NCBI GenBank assembly: GCA_020025775.1
Contig: JAHHRN010000006.1
Coordinates: 62,001-126,000 of the forward strand
Source: Acutalibacter sp.
GTDB taxonomy: Bacteria > Bacillota > Clostridia > Oscillospirales > Acutalibacteraceae
Direction of reading: 5' to 3'
Length of the DNA stretch: 64,000 nucleotides
The notes under the pieces are model-generated. The model saw only the letters and a list, made by a program, of their open reading frames with translations. It ran no database searches and was not told the origin of the DNA. Made by a program: the position numbers and the translations under genes. The first letter of the stretch is position 1. Every line of letters begins with the position of its first letter. Below are positions 1 through 10,200 of this stretch, one piece after another.

Positions 1-1630
1 CGCAAAGCGTACAGCCGCGGCACTGTTCGGCATTGATTTTATAGGTGATGAGCGCTGTGCACTCACCTGCCGGACATTTCTTTTCGTTGACGTGTGCCTC
101 AAATTCATTACGGAAATAACGAAGCGCTGTCAGCACGGGGTTCGGTGCAGTTTGACCGAGACCGCAAAGAGAAGCATCCTTAATCGAAGCGCAAAGCTCC
201 TCTAAAAGCTCTACGTCGCCCGGTTCGCCCTCGCCTTCTGTAATTCTCGTGAGCACTTCGAGCATACGCTTTGTGCCCAAACGACAAGGTACGCATTTAC
301 CGCAGGATTCCTTCGCCGTAAAGTCGAGGAAGAATTTCGCCATACCAAGCATGCAGGCGGTTTCATCCATAACAACCATACCGCCGGAACCCATAATCGC
401 ACCGGTTTTGCCGAGTTCCTTATAGTCGATAACGGTATCTAAAAGAGATTCGGGAATACAGCCGCCGGACGGGCCGCCGAGCTGTACAGCCTTAAACTTT
501 TTATTGTTTTTAATGCCACCGCCGATGTCAAAAATGACCTCGCGCAGGGTCTTACCCATCGGCACTTCGACAAGGCCGCCACGGCGCACCTTACCCGTTA
601 AGGCAAATACCTTCGTGCCCTTGCTGTTTTCTGTACCGATTTTTGAGAAAGCCTCGCCGCCGTTTAAGAGAATCCAAGCGACGTTGGCATAGGTTTCTAC
701 GTTATTGATGTTGGAAGGCTTTCTCCAATAGCCCTCCTGTGCCGGGAAGGGCGGCTTTAAGCGCGGCATACCGCGGCTGCCCTCTAAGGATTCAATCAGT
801 GCGGTTTCTTCGCCGCAAACGAAAGCACCTGCGCCGGCTTTAATACGCATCTTGCAGGAGAAGCCACTGCCTAAAATATTTTCGCCTAAGAAGCCCGCCT
901 CTTCTGCCTGTGCAATCGCATTTTCCAAACGCTTAATGGCAAGAGGATATTCCGCACGCACATAGACAATCATTTCTTTGGCACCAATGGCATAAGCGCC
1001 GATGAGCATGCCTTCAATCAGCGCATGGGGGTCACCCTCGATAATCGCTCTGTCCATGAACGCACCGGGGTCGCCTTCATCCGCATTACAAATCAAATAT
1101 TTTTCTTCGCCCTTTGATTTTCTGGCTTCGTTCCATTTGAACCAAGTCGGGAAGCCTGCGCCGCCGCGTCCTGCAAGGCCGGAGACTTTGATTTCTTCAA
1201 TCACGTCCTCCGGGCTCATGGAAGAAAGCGCCATGGCGAGCGCCTTATAGCCGTCAAAGGTTTTGTAATCTTCAATATTTTCGGGGTCTAAAAGACCGCA
1301 ATGCCGCAGGGCAATTCTCGTTTGCTTTTCTAAGAATCCGGCATCCTCGTCGGTGATGCTCAAAGCATCCAAAGCCGAAAGGTCATCGGATTTTACGGCA
1401 TTTACAATCGTTTCAGCATCCTTTTCCTGCACCTTTACAAGGCGGCGCAAAAAGGTTTTGCCGTCATAAACATCTACAATCGGCTCTAAGAAGCACATAC
1501 CGATACAGCCGGTAATCGAAAGCTTTACGTCCTTTTCTTCGGCAGTTAAAGCAGTAAGGGCGTTATACACCTTACCTGCGCCCGCGGCAATTCCGCAGGA
1601 ACCCATGCCGACTACAATTCTATCAGCCAT
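1..1630 (-). CDS. NuoF/HydB-type flavoprotein subunit of a bifurcating hydrogenase or NADH dehydrogenase (cut by left edge)
   Basis: The reading frame starts at ATG 1630 and is still open at base 1, giving about 543 residues. It reads as an N-terminal thioredoxin-like iron-sulfur domain (C12, C42, C46), then the NuoF core. The core shows the FMN/NADH signatures GRGGAGFP near residue 152 and CGEET near residue 268, then the 4Fe-4S motif CGKCVPC near residue 440. At the edge a C-terminal 2[4Fe-4S] ferredoxin domain begins (CRGCTLC). The extra N-terminal and ferredoxin domains are typical of HydB/HndC subunits of electron-bifurcating [FeFe] hydrogenases, which couple NAD(P)H, ferredoxin and H2; they are unlike aerobic complex I. 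The start overlaps the stop of the upstream NuoE-like gene by 8 bases, implying translational coupling. The expected next gene, the hydrogenase catalytic subunit, would lie outside the window. Whether the partner is a hydrogenase or another NAD-dependent enzyme cannot be told here. Confidence 0.92.
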   Translation of the reverse strand, partial: MADRIVVGMGSCGIAAGAGKVYNALTALTAEEKDVKLSITGCIGMCFLEPIVDVYDGKTFLRRLVKVQEKDAETIVNAVKSDDLSALDALSITDEDAGFLEKQTRIALRHCGLLDPENIEDYKTFDGYKALAMALSSMSPEDVIEEIKVSGLAGRGGAGFPTWFKWNEARKSKGEEKYLICNADEGDPGAFMDRAIIEGDPHALIEGMLIGAYAIGAKEMIVYVRAEYPLAIKRLENAIAQAEEAGFLGENILGSGFSCKMRIKAGAGAFVCGEETALIESLEGSRGMPRLKPPFPAQEGYWRKPSNINNVETYANVAWILLNGGEAFSKIGTENSKGTKVFALTGKVRRGGLVEVPMGKTLREVIFDIGGGIKNNKKFKAVQLGGPSGGCIPESLLDTVIDYKELGKTGAIMGSGGMVVMDETACMLGMAKFFLDFTAKESCGKCVPCRLGTKRMLEVLTRITEGEGEPGDVELLEELCASIKDASLCGLGQTAPNPVLTALRYFRNEFEAHVNEKKCPAGECTALITYKINAEQCRGCTLC

Positions 1631-2129
1631 TGTCTGCCTCCTTTGCCTGTTTCGTAAGCTCCGCCAAAATATCCTTGGTCTTTTGCGGTGTCAGGGTGCC
1701 GTAGGTCTCGTCGTTAATCATCATAACCGGCGATAAACTGCAGCAACCGAGGCATGCCACGTTTTTGAGGGTGAAAAGTCCATCCTCTGTGGTTTCGCCG
1801 TCATGGATACCAAGCGTTTCGATAATCGTTTTTTCAATTAAATCCGAACCATTTACATGACAGGCTGTACCCTTGCAAAGTAAGATTAAATATTTGCCTA
1901 CCGGCTTCAATCTAAACTGTGTATAAAAGGTCGCAACACCTAAAATTTTCGCAGGTTTAATCCCTGTGCGCTCGGAGATATGCTCCAAGACATCCATCGG
2001 CAGATAGCCATAAATTTCCTGTGCTTTTTGCAGAATCGTAATCAAACTGCCCTTTGTGTTTGCATAGGTCTTTAAGACATCTTCCAAAAGCGACAAATCG
2101 CTGTGAACCGCTTTACAGCTGCATTCCAT
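1623..2129 (-). CDS. NuoE/HydC-type [2Fe-2S] subunit
   Basis: This 168-residue protein is a thioredoxin-like [2Fe-2S] subunit of the NuoE/HydC/HndA family. An N-terminal helical region (about 10-70) precedes the ferredoxin fold. The four cluster ligands are C85, C90, C126 and C130, in the family pattern C-x4-C then C-x3-C. It passes electrons between the flavoprotein and the rest of the complex. The start ATG at 2129 follows a strong AGGAGG site. It is the first gene of the operon visible here and overlaps the NuoF-like gene. A promoter candidate sits about 50 bases upstream. Family membership is secure; the exact enzyme complex is inferred. Confidence 0.93.
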   Translation of the reverse strand: MECSCKAVHSDLSLLEDVLKTYANTKGSLITILQKAQEIYGYLPMDVLEHISERTGIKPAKILGVATFYTQFRLKPVGKYLILLCKGTACHVNGSDLIEKTIIETLGIHDGETTEDGLFTLKNVACLGCCSLSPVMMINDETYGTLTPQKTKDILAELTKQAKEADNG

Positions 2130-2173
2130 TTTGCCCGCCTCCTAAAAAAATATATCAAACTATCGCAATTTAT

Positions 2174-2202
2174 ATAATAAAATAAATTATTAAAGAATGC
2201 AA
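2174..2202 (-). promoter_or_regulatory. Promoter candidate for the hydrogenase-type operon
   Basis: On the minus strand TTGCAT (2202-2197) and TATTAT (2179-2174) are separated by 17 bases, about 45 bases before the NuoE-like start. Two direct copies of AGCGACA (plus strand 2202-2208 and 2221-2227, 19 bases apart) touch the -35 element and could bind a regulator. They do not resemble the Rex consensus TTGTGA/TCACAA. Assigned by eye from consensus matching. Confidence 0.5.
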
Positions 2203-2376
2203 GCGACAAATTTTGTTTTCAGCGACATATTAAGGTAAAATGTAGTTTTTCTTTCGAAAAGCGGTTAGAATTGGGTGAAGTCTTTTAATTTTTAAAATTT
2301 AAAATCTGCAAAACGTTTTTCTTTTTTGTAAATACTTCCCCTTTCCCGAAGAATCCCGTCTCCGCGCAGATTTCTA

Positions 2377-2405
2377 TTGACAAAAACACCCGTGTTTGCT
2401 AAAAT
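2377..2405 (+). promoter_or_regulatory. tRNA-Ser promoter
   Basis: A perfect TTGACA (2377-2382) and TAAAAT (2400-2405) are separated by 17 bases. Transcription would begin near 2412, giving a leader of about 85 bases before the mature tRNA. Confidence 0.75.
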
Positions 2406-2497
2406 AGTTAAGCAGTTTTGAGAGCTTCTTTCAGAAATATTTTCTGTAAAGAATTTCGGTAAAACACACAAGGCTCTGAGAAAAGAGCCATATATAG

Positions 2498-2588
2498 GGA
2501 GATGTACCCAAGAGGCTGAAGGGTCCGCACTCGAAATGCGGTAGGTCGGGCAACCGGCGCAAGAGTTCAAATCTCTTCATCTCCGCCA
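2498..2588 (+). tRNA. tRNA-Ser(CGA)
   Basis: The acceptor arms GGAGATG (2498-2504) and CATCTCC (2578-2584) pair perfectly, followed by discriminator G and an encoded CCA (2586-2588). The anticodon stem CCGCA/TGCGG encloses the loop CTCGAAA, so the anticodon is CGA (2532-2534), reading the serine codon UCG. The long variable arm and the T-arm with GTTCAAATC are as expected for a class II tRNA. Confidence 0.97.
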
Positions 2589-2592
2589 GGCG

Positions 2593-2633
2593 AGAACCTC
2601 AACGCGTAACCCGCGTTGGGGTTCTGTTTTTTT
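2593..2633 (+). terminator. Terminator after tRNA-Ser
   Basis: AGAACCTCAACGCG (2593-2606) pairs with CGCGTTGGGGTTCT (2612-2625) with one wobble, followed by a run of seven Ts. A close relative of this hairpin lies downstream of tRNA-Leu, at 53722-53760 on the other strand. Confidence 0.9.
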
Positions 2634-2766
2634 GTGGGACCTACTACCCGCAAAATTGCTTGTAGCTATTTTGTAGAATTCATTCCTCTTCTATGCTATA
2701 CTGTAGATATAAATTATGTGTTCTTTAGTTACAAGAATTTTTTGTTTTTGGAAAAGGGGTATCCAA

Positions 2767-4083
2767 ATGGAAAAAATGAAAGTTTCTTTGAAGCGAGTGG
2801 ATTATAAGCTTTACTTTGCACTTCTGTTTTTAGGACTGTGTCCGACGGTATATTCGACGGTGCGAATTTTCTTTCTCGGACAAATGCCGAACGAATGGTC
2901 TTATTCGATTGCGGGGCAGCTTTCTTGGGTAAATCTGCTTTATGAAATTCTCAATGAAGCCATTATTTTGCCGCTGTTTTTCTTTGTCGGTAAGGTATTA
3001 AAAGACAAACAGGAATTTGAAAACCGCATTAGAAGTGGTTTACTTATGACATTTTGTATCTACTCGGTATTTGCCATCGTCATCCTCTGCACGGCAAAAC
3101 CCATGCTTGTTCTTATGGCGGCAGACAGTACTATTCTCGAGCCATCCGCTACTTACATTCGCATTGAGAGCGTCGCCAATATTTTTAGCATTATGTCCTC
3201 TTTCACCTTAGTGGCACTTACAACGCTTGGCAAAGCAAACTATATGTATATCCTCACTGTGGCAAGACTTGCCCTCTCCCTACTTTCGGATGTATTCTTG
3301 GTATCTTCCCTGCCTATATCTTTACAGCTTGGTGTAAACGGCATCGGGTATTCCAACATTTTAGTAAACACGCTTTTATTCGCTATTTCTTTAGCATTAT
3401 TAAAAAAGGAAGGACTACATATCTTTAGCCGTGACAAGCTTTCTTTCCGATGGATAAAGGATTTCTTGAAAGTCGGCGGGCTTTCGGGGCTTGAATCTTT
3501 TGTTCGTAACATTGCCTATATGCTGATGATTGTCCGCATGGTCAATGTTGTCAATGAGCAAGGCACCTACTGGGTCGCAAACGGATTTATTTGGGGCTGG
3601 CTATTACTTCCTGTGACACAACTGGCAGAACTAATCAAAAAAGAGGTTGCAACAAGCAAAGAAAACATTCAGAAAAACTCTCTCGGTTACTTCGGCTTGA
3701 CAATGATTATCTGTATGGTTTGGATTCTCAGTATTCCGCTTTGGAAACCGTTTATGCAAAATATTTTAGGCTATTCGGATGTGGACAAGCTGTTTTCGCT
3801 CGTTCTTCTTTTGCTTGGATTTTATGTGCTCTATGCATTCCAAAATGTGTTTGATGCCACCTTCTACGGCTTAGGCAAAACCAACTATATGCTGTTTGAA
3901 TCTATCGTTACAAATACCATTTATTACGGAATCGCATTTCTTCTCTATTCTGCCGGTGTTTGGACACCTACACTCCGTGGCATCGCCCTCCTGTTCGGAT
4001 GCGGTATTGCCTTTGACAGCGTTGTTTCCTGTGGGGTTTATGTGTATTTACTCCGGGAAGAAAAAATAAAAATTTACAGTTAG
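2767..4083 (+). CDS. MATE family efflux transporter
   Basis: The product is a 438-residue membrane protein with about twelve hydrophobic segments in two similar halves, the layout of the multidrug and toxic compound extrusion family. These are sodium- or proton-driven exporters of cationic drugs or metabolites. I place the start at ATG 2767 (MEKMKVSLKR). A GGGG-rich Shine-Dalgarno lies at 2754-2759 with good spacing; an in-frame ATG 51 bases earlier has no site. An extended -10 (TGC then TATACT, 2694-2702) lies upstream. The gene stands alone and ends at a two-way terminator shared with the giant surface protein gene. The substrate cannot be inferred. Confidence 0.87.
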   Translation: MEKMKVSLKRVDYKLYFALLFLGLCPTVYSTVRIFFLGQMPNEWSYSIAGQLSWVNLLYEILNEAIILPLFFFVGKVLKDKQEFENRIRSGLLMTFCIYSVFAIVILCTAKPMLVLMAADSTILEPSATYIRIESVANIFSIMSSFTLVALTTLGKANYMYILTVARLALSLLSDVFLVSSLPISLQLGVNGIGYSNILVNTLLFAISLALLKKEGLHIFSRDKLSFRWIKDFLKVGGLSGLESFVRNIAYMLMIVRMVNVVNEQGTYWVANGFIWGWLLLPVTQLAELIKKEVATSKENIQKNSLGYFGLTMIICMVWILSIPLWKPFMQNILGYSDVDKLFSLVLLLLGFYVLYAFQNVFDATFYGLGKTNYMLFESIVTNTIYYGIAFLLYSAGVWTPTLRGIALLFGCGIAFDSVVSCGVYVYLLREEKIKIYS

Positions 4084-4148
4084 ACTATAAACCCCAAAAA
4101 ATTACTCTTGATCCTCTGCATCGAAGGAAACCTTTACACTGAAAAATA

Positions 4149-4188
4149 AAAAACCTGACTCCGTCAAAAAACGGAGTCAGGTTTTTTT
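4149..4188. terminator. Bidirectional terminator between MATE and giant surface protein genes
   Basis: AAACCTGACTCCGT (4151-4164) pairs perfectly with ACGGAGTCAGGTTT (4171-4184) around a six-base loop. There are T-rich tails on the plus strand and, through the A-run, on the minus strand. It serves the two convergent genes. Confidence 0.92.
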
Positions 4189-4227
4189 AGTTCTTATGTA
4201 GAATTCGTAAAGAGGTTTAAAAAGAAT

Positions 4228-7200
4228 TTAATCCTCATTGTTGTTCTTTTTCTTTTTAGAAAGAACCGCTACTGCACCGCCTGCCAAAAGCAGGGAGAAG
4301 GTCAGCGCGCCGACTGCGATTTTGCCGCCGGTTTGCGGAATGATAACAGGACCGTCCACGGTCTGTGCTTCCGGTTCAGTGGTCGGCTCGCTCTGAGGTT
4401 CGCTCTGAGGCTTGCTCGGCTTTGTCGCCGGTTTTTGTGCATCGGGTTTTGTGGTTGGCTCCTGCGGTTCAGGCTTTGTGGAGGGCTCCTGCGGCTCTGT
4501 CGGCGGGGTTACGGGCGTTGTTTCTACATTCACCGTAAACTCGCTTTCTTCGCTGAAAAGACCGGATTCGCTGACTGCACGGAATCTGTAATGATAGGTG
4601 CCGTCACCATTGGTTTTTAAAGTGTTGCCGTCGAGGTCTTTCCATGCGCCGTCATTTAACTGATATTGATATTTTGCAATGCCGGAAGCTGCCTTTGAGG
4701 AAAAAGACAGGCAAACATCCGAAGAGACGGTTGCGCCGGAGGAGATATTGGTTTCTCCCGCCTTTGCTTCAAGGATGAGTGCTTCGGGCTTTTCGGTGTC
4801 GATGCAGACCGAAATCGTCTCGATTTCACTCTCTAAGCCAGAGGCACTGACCGCTTTGAAGCTGTAATCATAAGCACCGATGTTCTCTAAAATCATCGTA
4901 TTTTCGGGAAGCTTCTGCCAATCGCCGTCGGCAACTTTATAAAAATACTGTACATCGGTAAAGGCTTTTGCTTCGAGGGATAAGGTCACAGGAACTGCGG
5001 ACCACTTGCCTGCTTTATAGGCTTCATCCCCTGCTAAAGCTCGAAGCTTTAACTTCGGCGCGGTGGTTTCCACGGTAACCGCTGCACTTTTAAAGATTTC
5101 GGAAACATTGCCTGCGGCATCGGTCGCACGAACTTCGGCATAGCCTTTAAAATCCTTTTGGATAACGGGTTTCTTCTCTGCCTTATAGGTATGCCAAATA
5201 CCGAAATCTGCTACGGAGCCGTCTGCATTTACGAAACGATATTCCATAGTTTCGGCATCTGCGGCGCTGAGCGTCAAAATCGCTTGATGCGAATATACAG
5301 AATCGGAGGAAGCATTGCCATTCGCATCGGTAAAAGTCGCCTGTACTTCGCGCGGTGCCTCGGTGTCGATATTGGAAACGGTAACCGACTTTGTGGTGCT
5401 TCTGCCGTTATTTGCCGTTAAGGTAAAGACATAAGTGCCGTTTTGCTCAGCAATAAAAGCCTTGTGACTTTCCAACTCTGTGCCGTTCACGGTGAAGGAC
5501 TTTATGCCGGACAAGCCAAGCTTCACACCGCTGATTTGAATCTTCACGGGCTGATTGGTGGGCTTTTGCGCGGATACTTCGAGTGTAAACTGCGGAGCTT
5601 CTTTGTCGATTTTTACCGCCTGCGGTGCAGAGATTTCGCTCTTGACACCTGCGCCGCTGACTGCTTTAAATGTATAGTTTTTCTCCTGATTTTCGGAAAG
5701 GGTTAACACACTTCCCTCTAACTTTTTATAGGTAATGCCGTTGTCGCTGTAATAGTAAGTGACGCCGGACAGTGCGGATGCCGAAAGCGTAAAGGTAACA
5801 TTTTCGGCTGTGAAGCCGTTTTCGCCGCCGCTACGCTCTACCGTTAACACGGGAGCTTCTTTGTCGATGCAGATATGCATAGTTTTAACTTCGCTTTCTG
5901 CATTCGTCTTAGAAACCGCCTTGAAGCTGTAAAGGAAATCGCCGCTTCTGTCTACGGTTAAGCTGTTGCCCGAAAGAGAAATCCATTCGCCGCCGTCTAC
6001 GCGGTAGGCATAATGGTCGATTTCGGAAAACGCGGTGGAGGAAAGCTCTAAGGTTACGCTGTCTGCCGTCCAAGCGGAGGGCGTATAGGTCTTGCCATTG
6101 GATTTGGCTTTCAGCTCTACGGGTGTGGGAGCGCTAGTATCCACCGTCACTGCCGCGGAAGTAAAGACCTCGGAGCTGTTTTCGGCAACGTCTGTGGCTC
6201 TTGCTTCCACGAAGCCCTTATATTCCGTTTCAATCGTGGGCTTGTGTGCCGCATCATAGGCTGTCCAATCGGACACGGGCTCGCCGTTCTCGTTTAAAAG
6301 TCGGTATTCTACCGTTTGAATGCCCAAACCGTAGTCGAAGGCATCCACGGAAATTTCGATTGCGGAATCGAATAAGTTCCCGAACGTGAGCTTATGCAAG
6401 AACTGTTTGAAAGCGCTTGCATTCGTCTTTTCAAAATAGATGCCTGTAACGATCGGCTTTTGGGTGTCGATGTTGGTGATTTCTACACATTCGGTCTTGG
6501 TAAGGCCGTTGTTTGCGGTAACGGTTACGGTATAAACTCCGTTTTGCGTAGCGATGAATTTGCCGTCTGTGATCGGCGCATTATTGACCGTTACAGAAGC
6601 TACGCCAGAAACGCCTGCCTCAGCCTTTACCGAAACGGCATAAGCATGATTTACGGGCTTTGTCTCTGTCTGCTCGAACTGGAGGGTCGGTGCCGCTTTG
6701 TCGATTTTTACGTTGTAAGTATAAACTTCGCTCTTTTCGCCTGCGGCATTTACAGCATAGAAGCTGTAGGTTCTGTCGCCCTCTTCGCTTGCGGTAAATA
6801 CGCCGTCGGGCAATTTGATTTCGCTGACACCGTCGGTGCAATAATACGTTACATCGGAGAGTGCAGAAGCCGAAAGGCTAAACTGTACGTCACTGGTGGT
6901 CCATTCGTTTACTGTGCCCTGTACGTTGACCTTTAAAACAGGGCTTTCTTTGTCGATATTTACCTTGAAGCTTGTCACGGCGCTTTCGTTGCCTTGGTTT
7001 GAAACCGCTTTGACATAGACGGTGTGTCTGCCGGCGGTTTCCACGGTATAGCTACCGTTTGAGGGCATCCATGCGCCGTCATCGCATTTTACGAGGTACT
7101 GTGCAATGCCGGAATAGGCGTTCGCGCTGAACGTTAATAAGACATTTTGTTTGCTCCAGCTTTCTGCTGCATAGGGTGCGCCGTTCGCGGTTGCCTGTAC

Positions 7201-10200
7201 CTTTACGGTGGAAAGTGCGGTATGCTCGACCACGAGGTTTTCAGCAACCTGTACTTTTTCACTGCTGTTGCCTGCGTTGTCGGTGAGGCGAACAAAAACA
7301 GAACCGCTAAAATCATAATCTATCACAAGGGGTGTAAACTGGGTATCGCCGTTTGCATCGGTAGAAACACCTGTAAAGGGCTTCCATGCGCTTTCTACGC
7401 CGTCTGCCGTCACGGTTTGATATTCGGCACGAAGCACCCCGGCGTTGCCCTCGTCGCGGTATTTCACGAGAAGTTCGGTTTTGCCTGCAAGGGCAGATAC
7501 TGCCGTATCATAAACATAGGGTGCTGCTTTATCGATATTTTGGATTTCCACGCTCGCCGCGGCGGTTTTGCCGTTCACAGTGGTGAGTACGAAGTGATAA
7601 GTACCGTTTTCGGAAACATTCACTACGTTTTGCGCGGTTATATCCTTGCCGTTCATCAAAACGGACTCAATGGCATCCTGCGCCACGCCTTTTACGGTGA
7701 TTTGCAGTTGTACATCTTGATTGGTAAAGACGGTTGTGCTCGGCGTAACGAGAAGCTCGGGGCTGTCGGTGTCAATCTTTACGTTGAATGCCGGGGTCAC
7801 AGAGCTTTCTCTGCCGGTGCTGTCCACTACCTTGAAGGTGTAGTCTGCGTTGGTATCTTGATTTAAAGTTAAGATATTGCCGGCGAGGGCTTTAAAGCCG
7901 GTGCCGTCATTATAATAATAGGTCACGTCTCCCTTGGTGCCTTCCGAGAAGAGGGAGAAGGTCACGGGCTTGTCGGTGAAATCCCCGATTGTGCCACTCG
8001 GCAATACCAAAATAGAGGGTTTGCGCTCTATGGAATCTAAGGAAGTATCCATTTGTACGGGATAAGACGGGCTCTCGAAGCTTTCTACACCGGCGAGGTT
8101 CACGGCTTTGAAGCGATAGGTCTTCGTGCCGTTTTCGGTGACGGTCAAGGTATTCGAGCCCATGGGCATCCAATCCGCACCGACAGAGTAATAATACTGC
8201 ACGCCGGAGAGCACATTGGGTGCGGCTAAGGTAAAGGTAACCGGGGCATTGGTCGGGCTACCGATTGTGCCCTCTATGCCAACCTGCAAGGCAGGTGCGG
8301 CGTTTTCAATTTGCACTTCAGCACCAGCAATTTCACTTTCTAAGGTTGCATTGGAAACGGCTTTGAACGCATAGCGGTGAACGCCGTCGCTATGTACCTG
8401 CAAGGTGTTGTCGGTCATGGGCAGCCACTCGCCACCGTCCATTTGATAGAAATAGGCGAAAATGCCCGAATAAGCTGTAGAGGAAAGGCTGAAGGTGACA
8501 TCTCCTGCCACCCAGCTGCCGTCATAGGCTTTACCGTTGTGCACGGTTGTGACAGTCGGAACAGTCGGCAGAGCGGTATCTACGGTGATACCCTTGGAGC
8601 GGCTCGGCAGAGATACATTGCCGTTTGCATCATATACACGTGCTTCGACATAGCCGGTAAACGGTGCCGCCACGGTGGGCTTTTCGTTGCTCTGATATTC
8701 TGCCCAAGGTGCAAGCTCTTTACCGGAACTATCTAACAGGCGGTACTCGATTTTTTCAATCGGCGCAGCACCTGTACTGTTAGCGGTAATGGTGATTTGC
8801 GGCTCGGCGGCATAATAACTCCCGAACTCGTTGGGAAGCACTCTTGCGGGAGCGCCGAAATCTATCGCCGTAATTTCTAACACGGGGGTATAGAAGTTTT
8901 GCACCTCTAAGGTTTTGGAATAAATTTTGCCGTTTTGACCGAGGGCGGTGAACACATAGGTACCGTTTTTAGAAACGGTGACACTCGTTTGCCCTGTAAT
9001 ATCCACCCCGTTCAGAAGCAAGGATTTAAGACCCGATGCGCCTGTGGTAACCTCTACGCCGACGGCATAAGGCTCTGTGGTCGCTTCGGTGACCTGCGGT
9101 GTGAGCAGGATATTCGGCAGTTCGGTATCGTTCATAACCTTATAACTGTCGGACGGATAGCTTTCTGTTCCAGCATGGTTCACAGCCTTAAAGCGATAGG
9201 TCGCATTCACATTCTCGTTTATTTCGATAGTCGCGCCGGTTGTAATCAAGGTCCAGCCGTTGCCGTTGTCATAATAATAATCCACACCCGAAAGCGAGGG
9301 TTCTTCCGTGCGCAGGCTGAATTTCACGCCGTCGCCGGTCCATTTACCGAAGGTGCCTTCAAAATCAACACGAATCACGGGAGTCTGTCGGTCGATTTTG
9401 ACTTCGACTTTGGAAAGCGCACTTTCTAAGGTAGAATAGCTAATCGCTTTAAATTCATAGGTATGTGCGCCGATTTCGGTCGCTGTGAAGGTATTGCCCT
9501 CTAAGCTCTGCCATGCACCGCCGTCCATGCGGTACTGGTATTCGTAAATGTCGGAAAAGGCGGTGGAGTTTAAGGTGATTTGCACATCGCCTGCCACCCA
9601 TGTGCCTGCGGTATAGGGGGCATCTTGATAGGAAGCTGTAACAGCAACATCGGTCGGATTGACGGTATCAATTACATAACCGTCGGAGCGGAGCACGTCG
9701 GAAACGTTGGTCGCTTTATCCACGGCGCGTGCCTCGACATAGCCTTTAAAGTTTACATCCTGCGTAGGCTTATGGGCATCGCTGTATGTTTCCCAAGTTT
9801 CCTTGAGCGGCTGGCCGTTTTCATCTAAGAAACGGTATTCGATGCGGTCTAAGCCGGCAACGCCTTTGTCCTCTGCTGTAATGGTAACCTCAACCTTTTG
9901 GTTAAAGAAAAGACCGAAGGTGATTTTATCTAAGAATCTGGCAAAAGCACCGTCCTCTTTATTGGCAATCGAAACGGAAAGCACGGTAGGTGCTTCCTTG
10001 TCGATATTGGAAACGGTGAGAGTCTTGGTGCAGGAAAGCCCGTTCTTTGCCGTTAATACTACGGTGTAATCGCTGTTTTCTTCCACGAGGAAGCCGTCGG
10101 GCGTAGCGGTAATATCCGCACCGTTTAAGGTCACGGACTGCACGCCGGAAGCACCGATGGTAAGGTCTGTAAGATTTACCTTATAGGATTGATTGGTGAT

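Larger units (their letters stand above)
2130..2497. other. Intergenic region between hydrogenase operon and tRNA-Ser
   Basis: This AT-rich stretch holds the minus-strand operon promoter (2174-2202) and the plus-strand tRNA promoter (2377-2405). Short hairpins lie in the tRNA leader, the clearest being GGCTCT/AGAGCC at 2472-2489. I see no convincing protein gene; the reading frames that cross it run into the tRNA. Confidence 0.6.

Noticed and set aside
2716..2766. Longer N-terminus for the MATE gene
   Set aside because: The upstream ATG has no Shine-Dalgarno site and adds an unneeded sequence; ATG 2767 has both.
7147..7866. Long frames on the plus strand inside the giant surface protein gene (also 6394-6936 and 8935-9429)
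   Set aside because: They follow the periodic codon use of the repeat array on the other strand. No start signals or domains.
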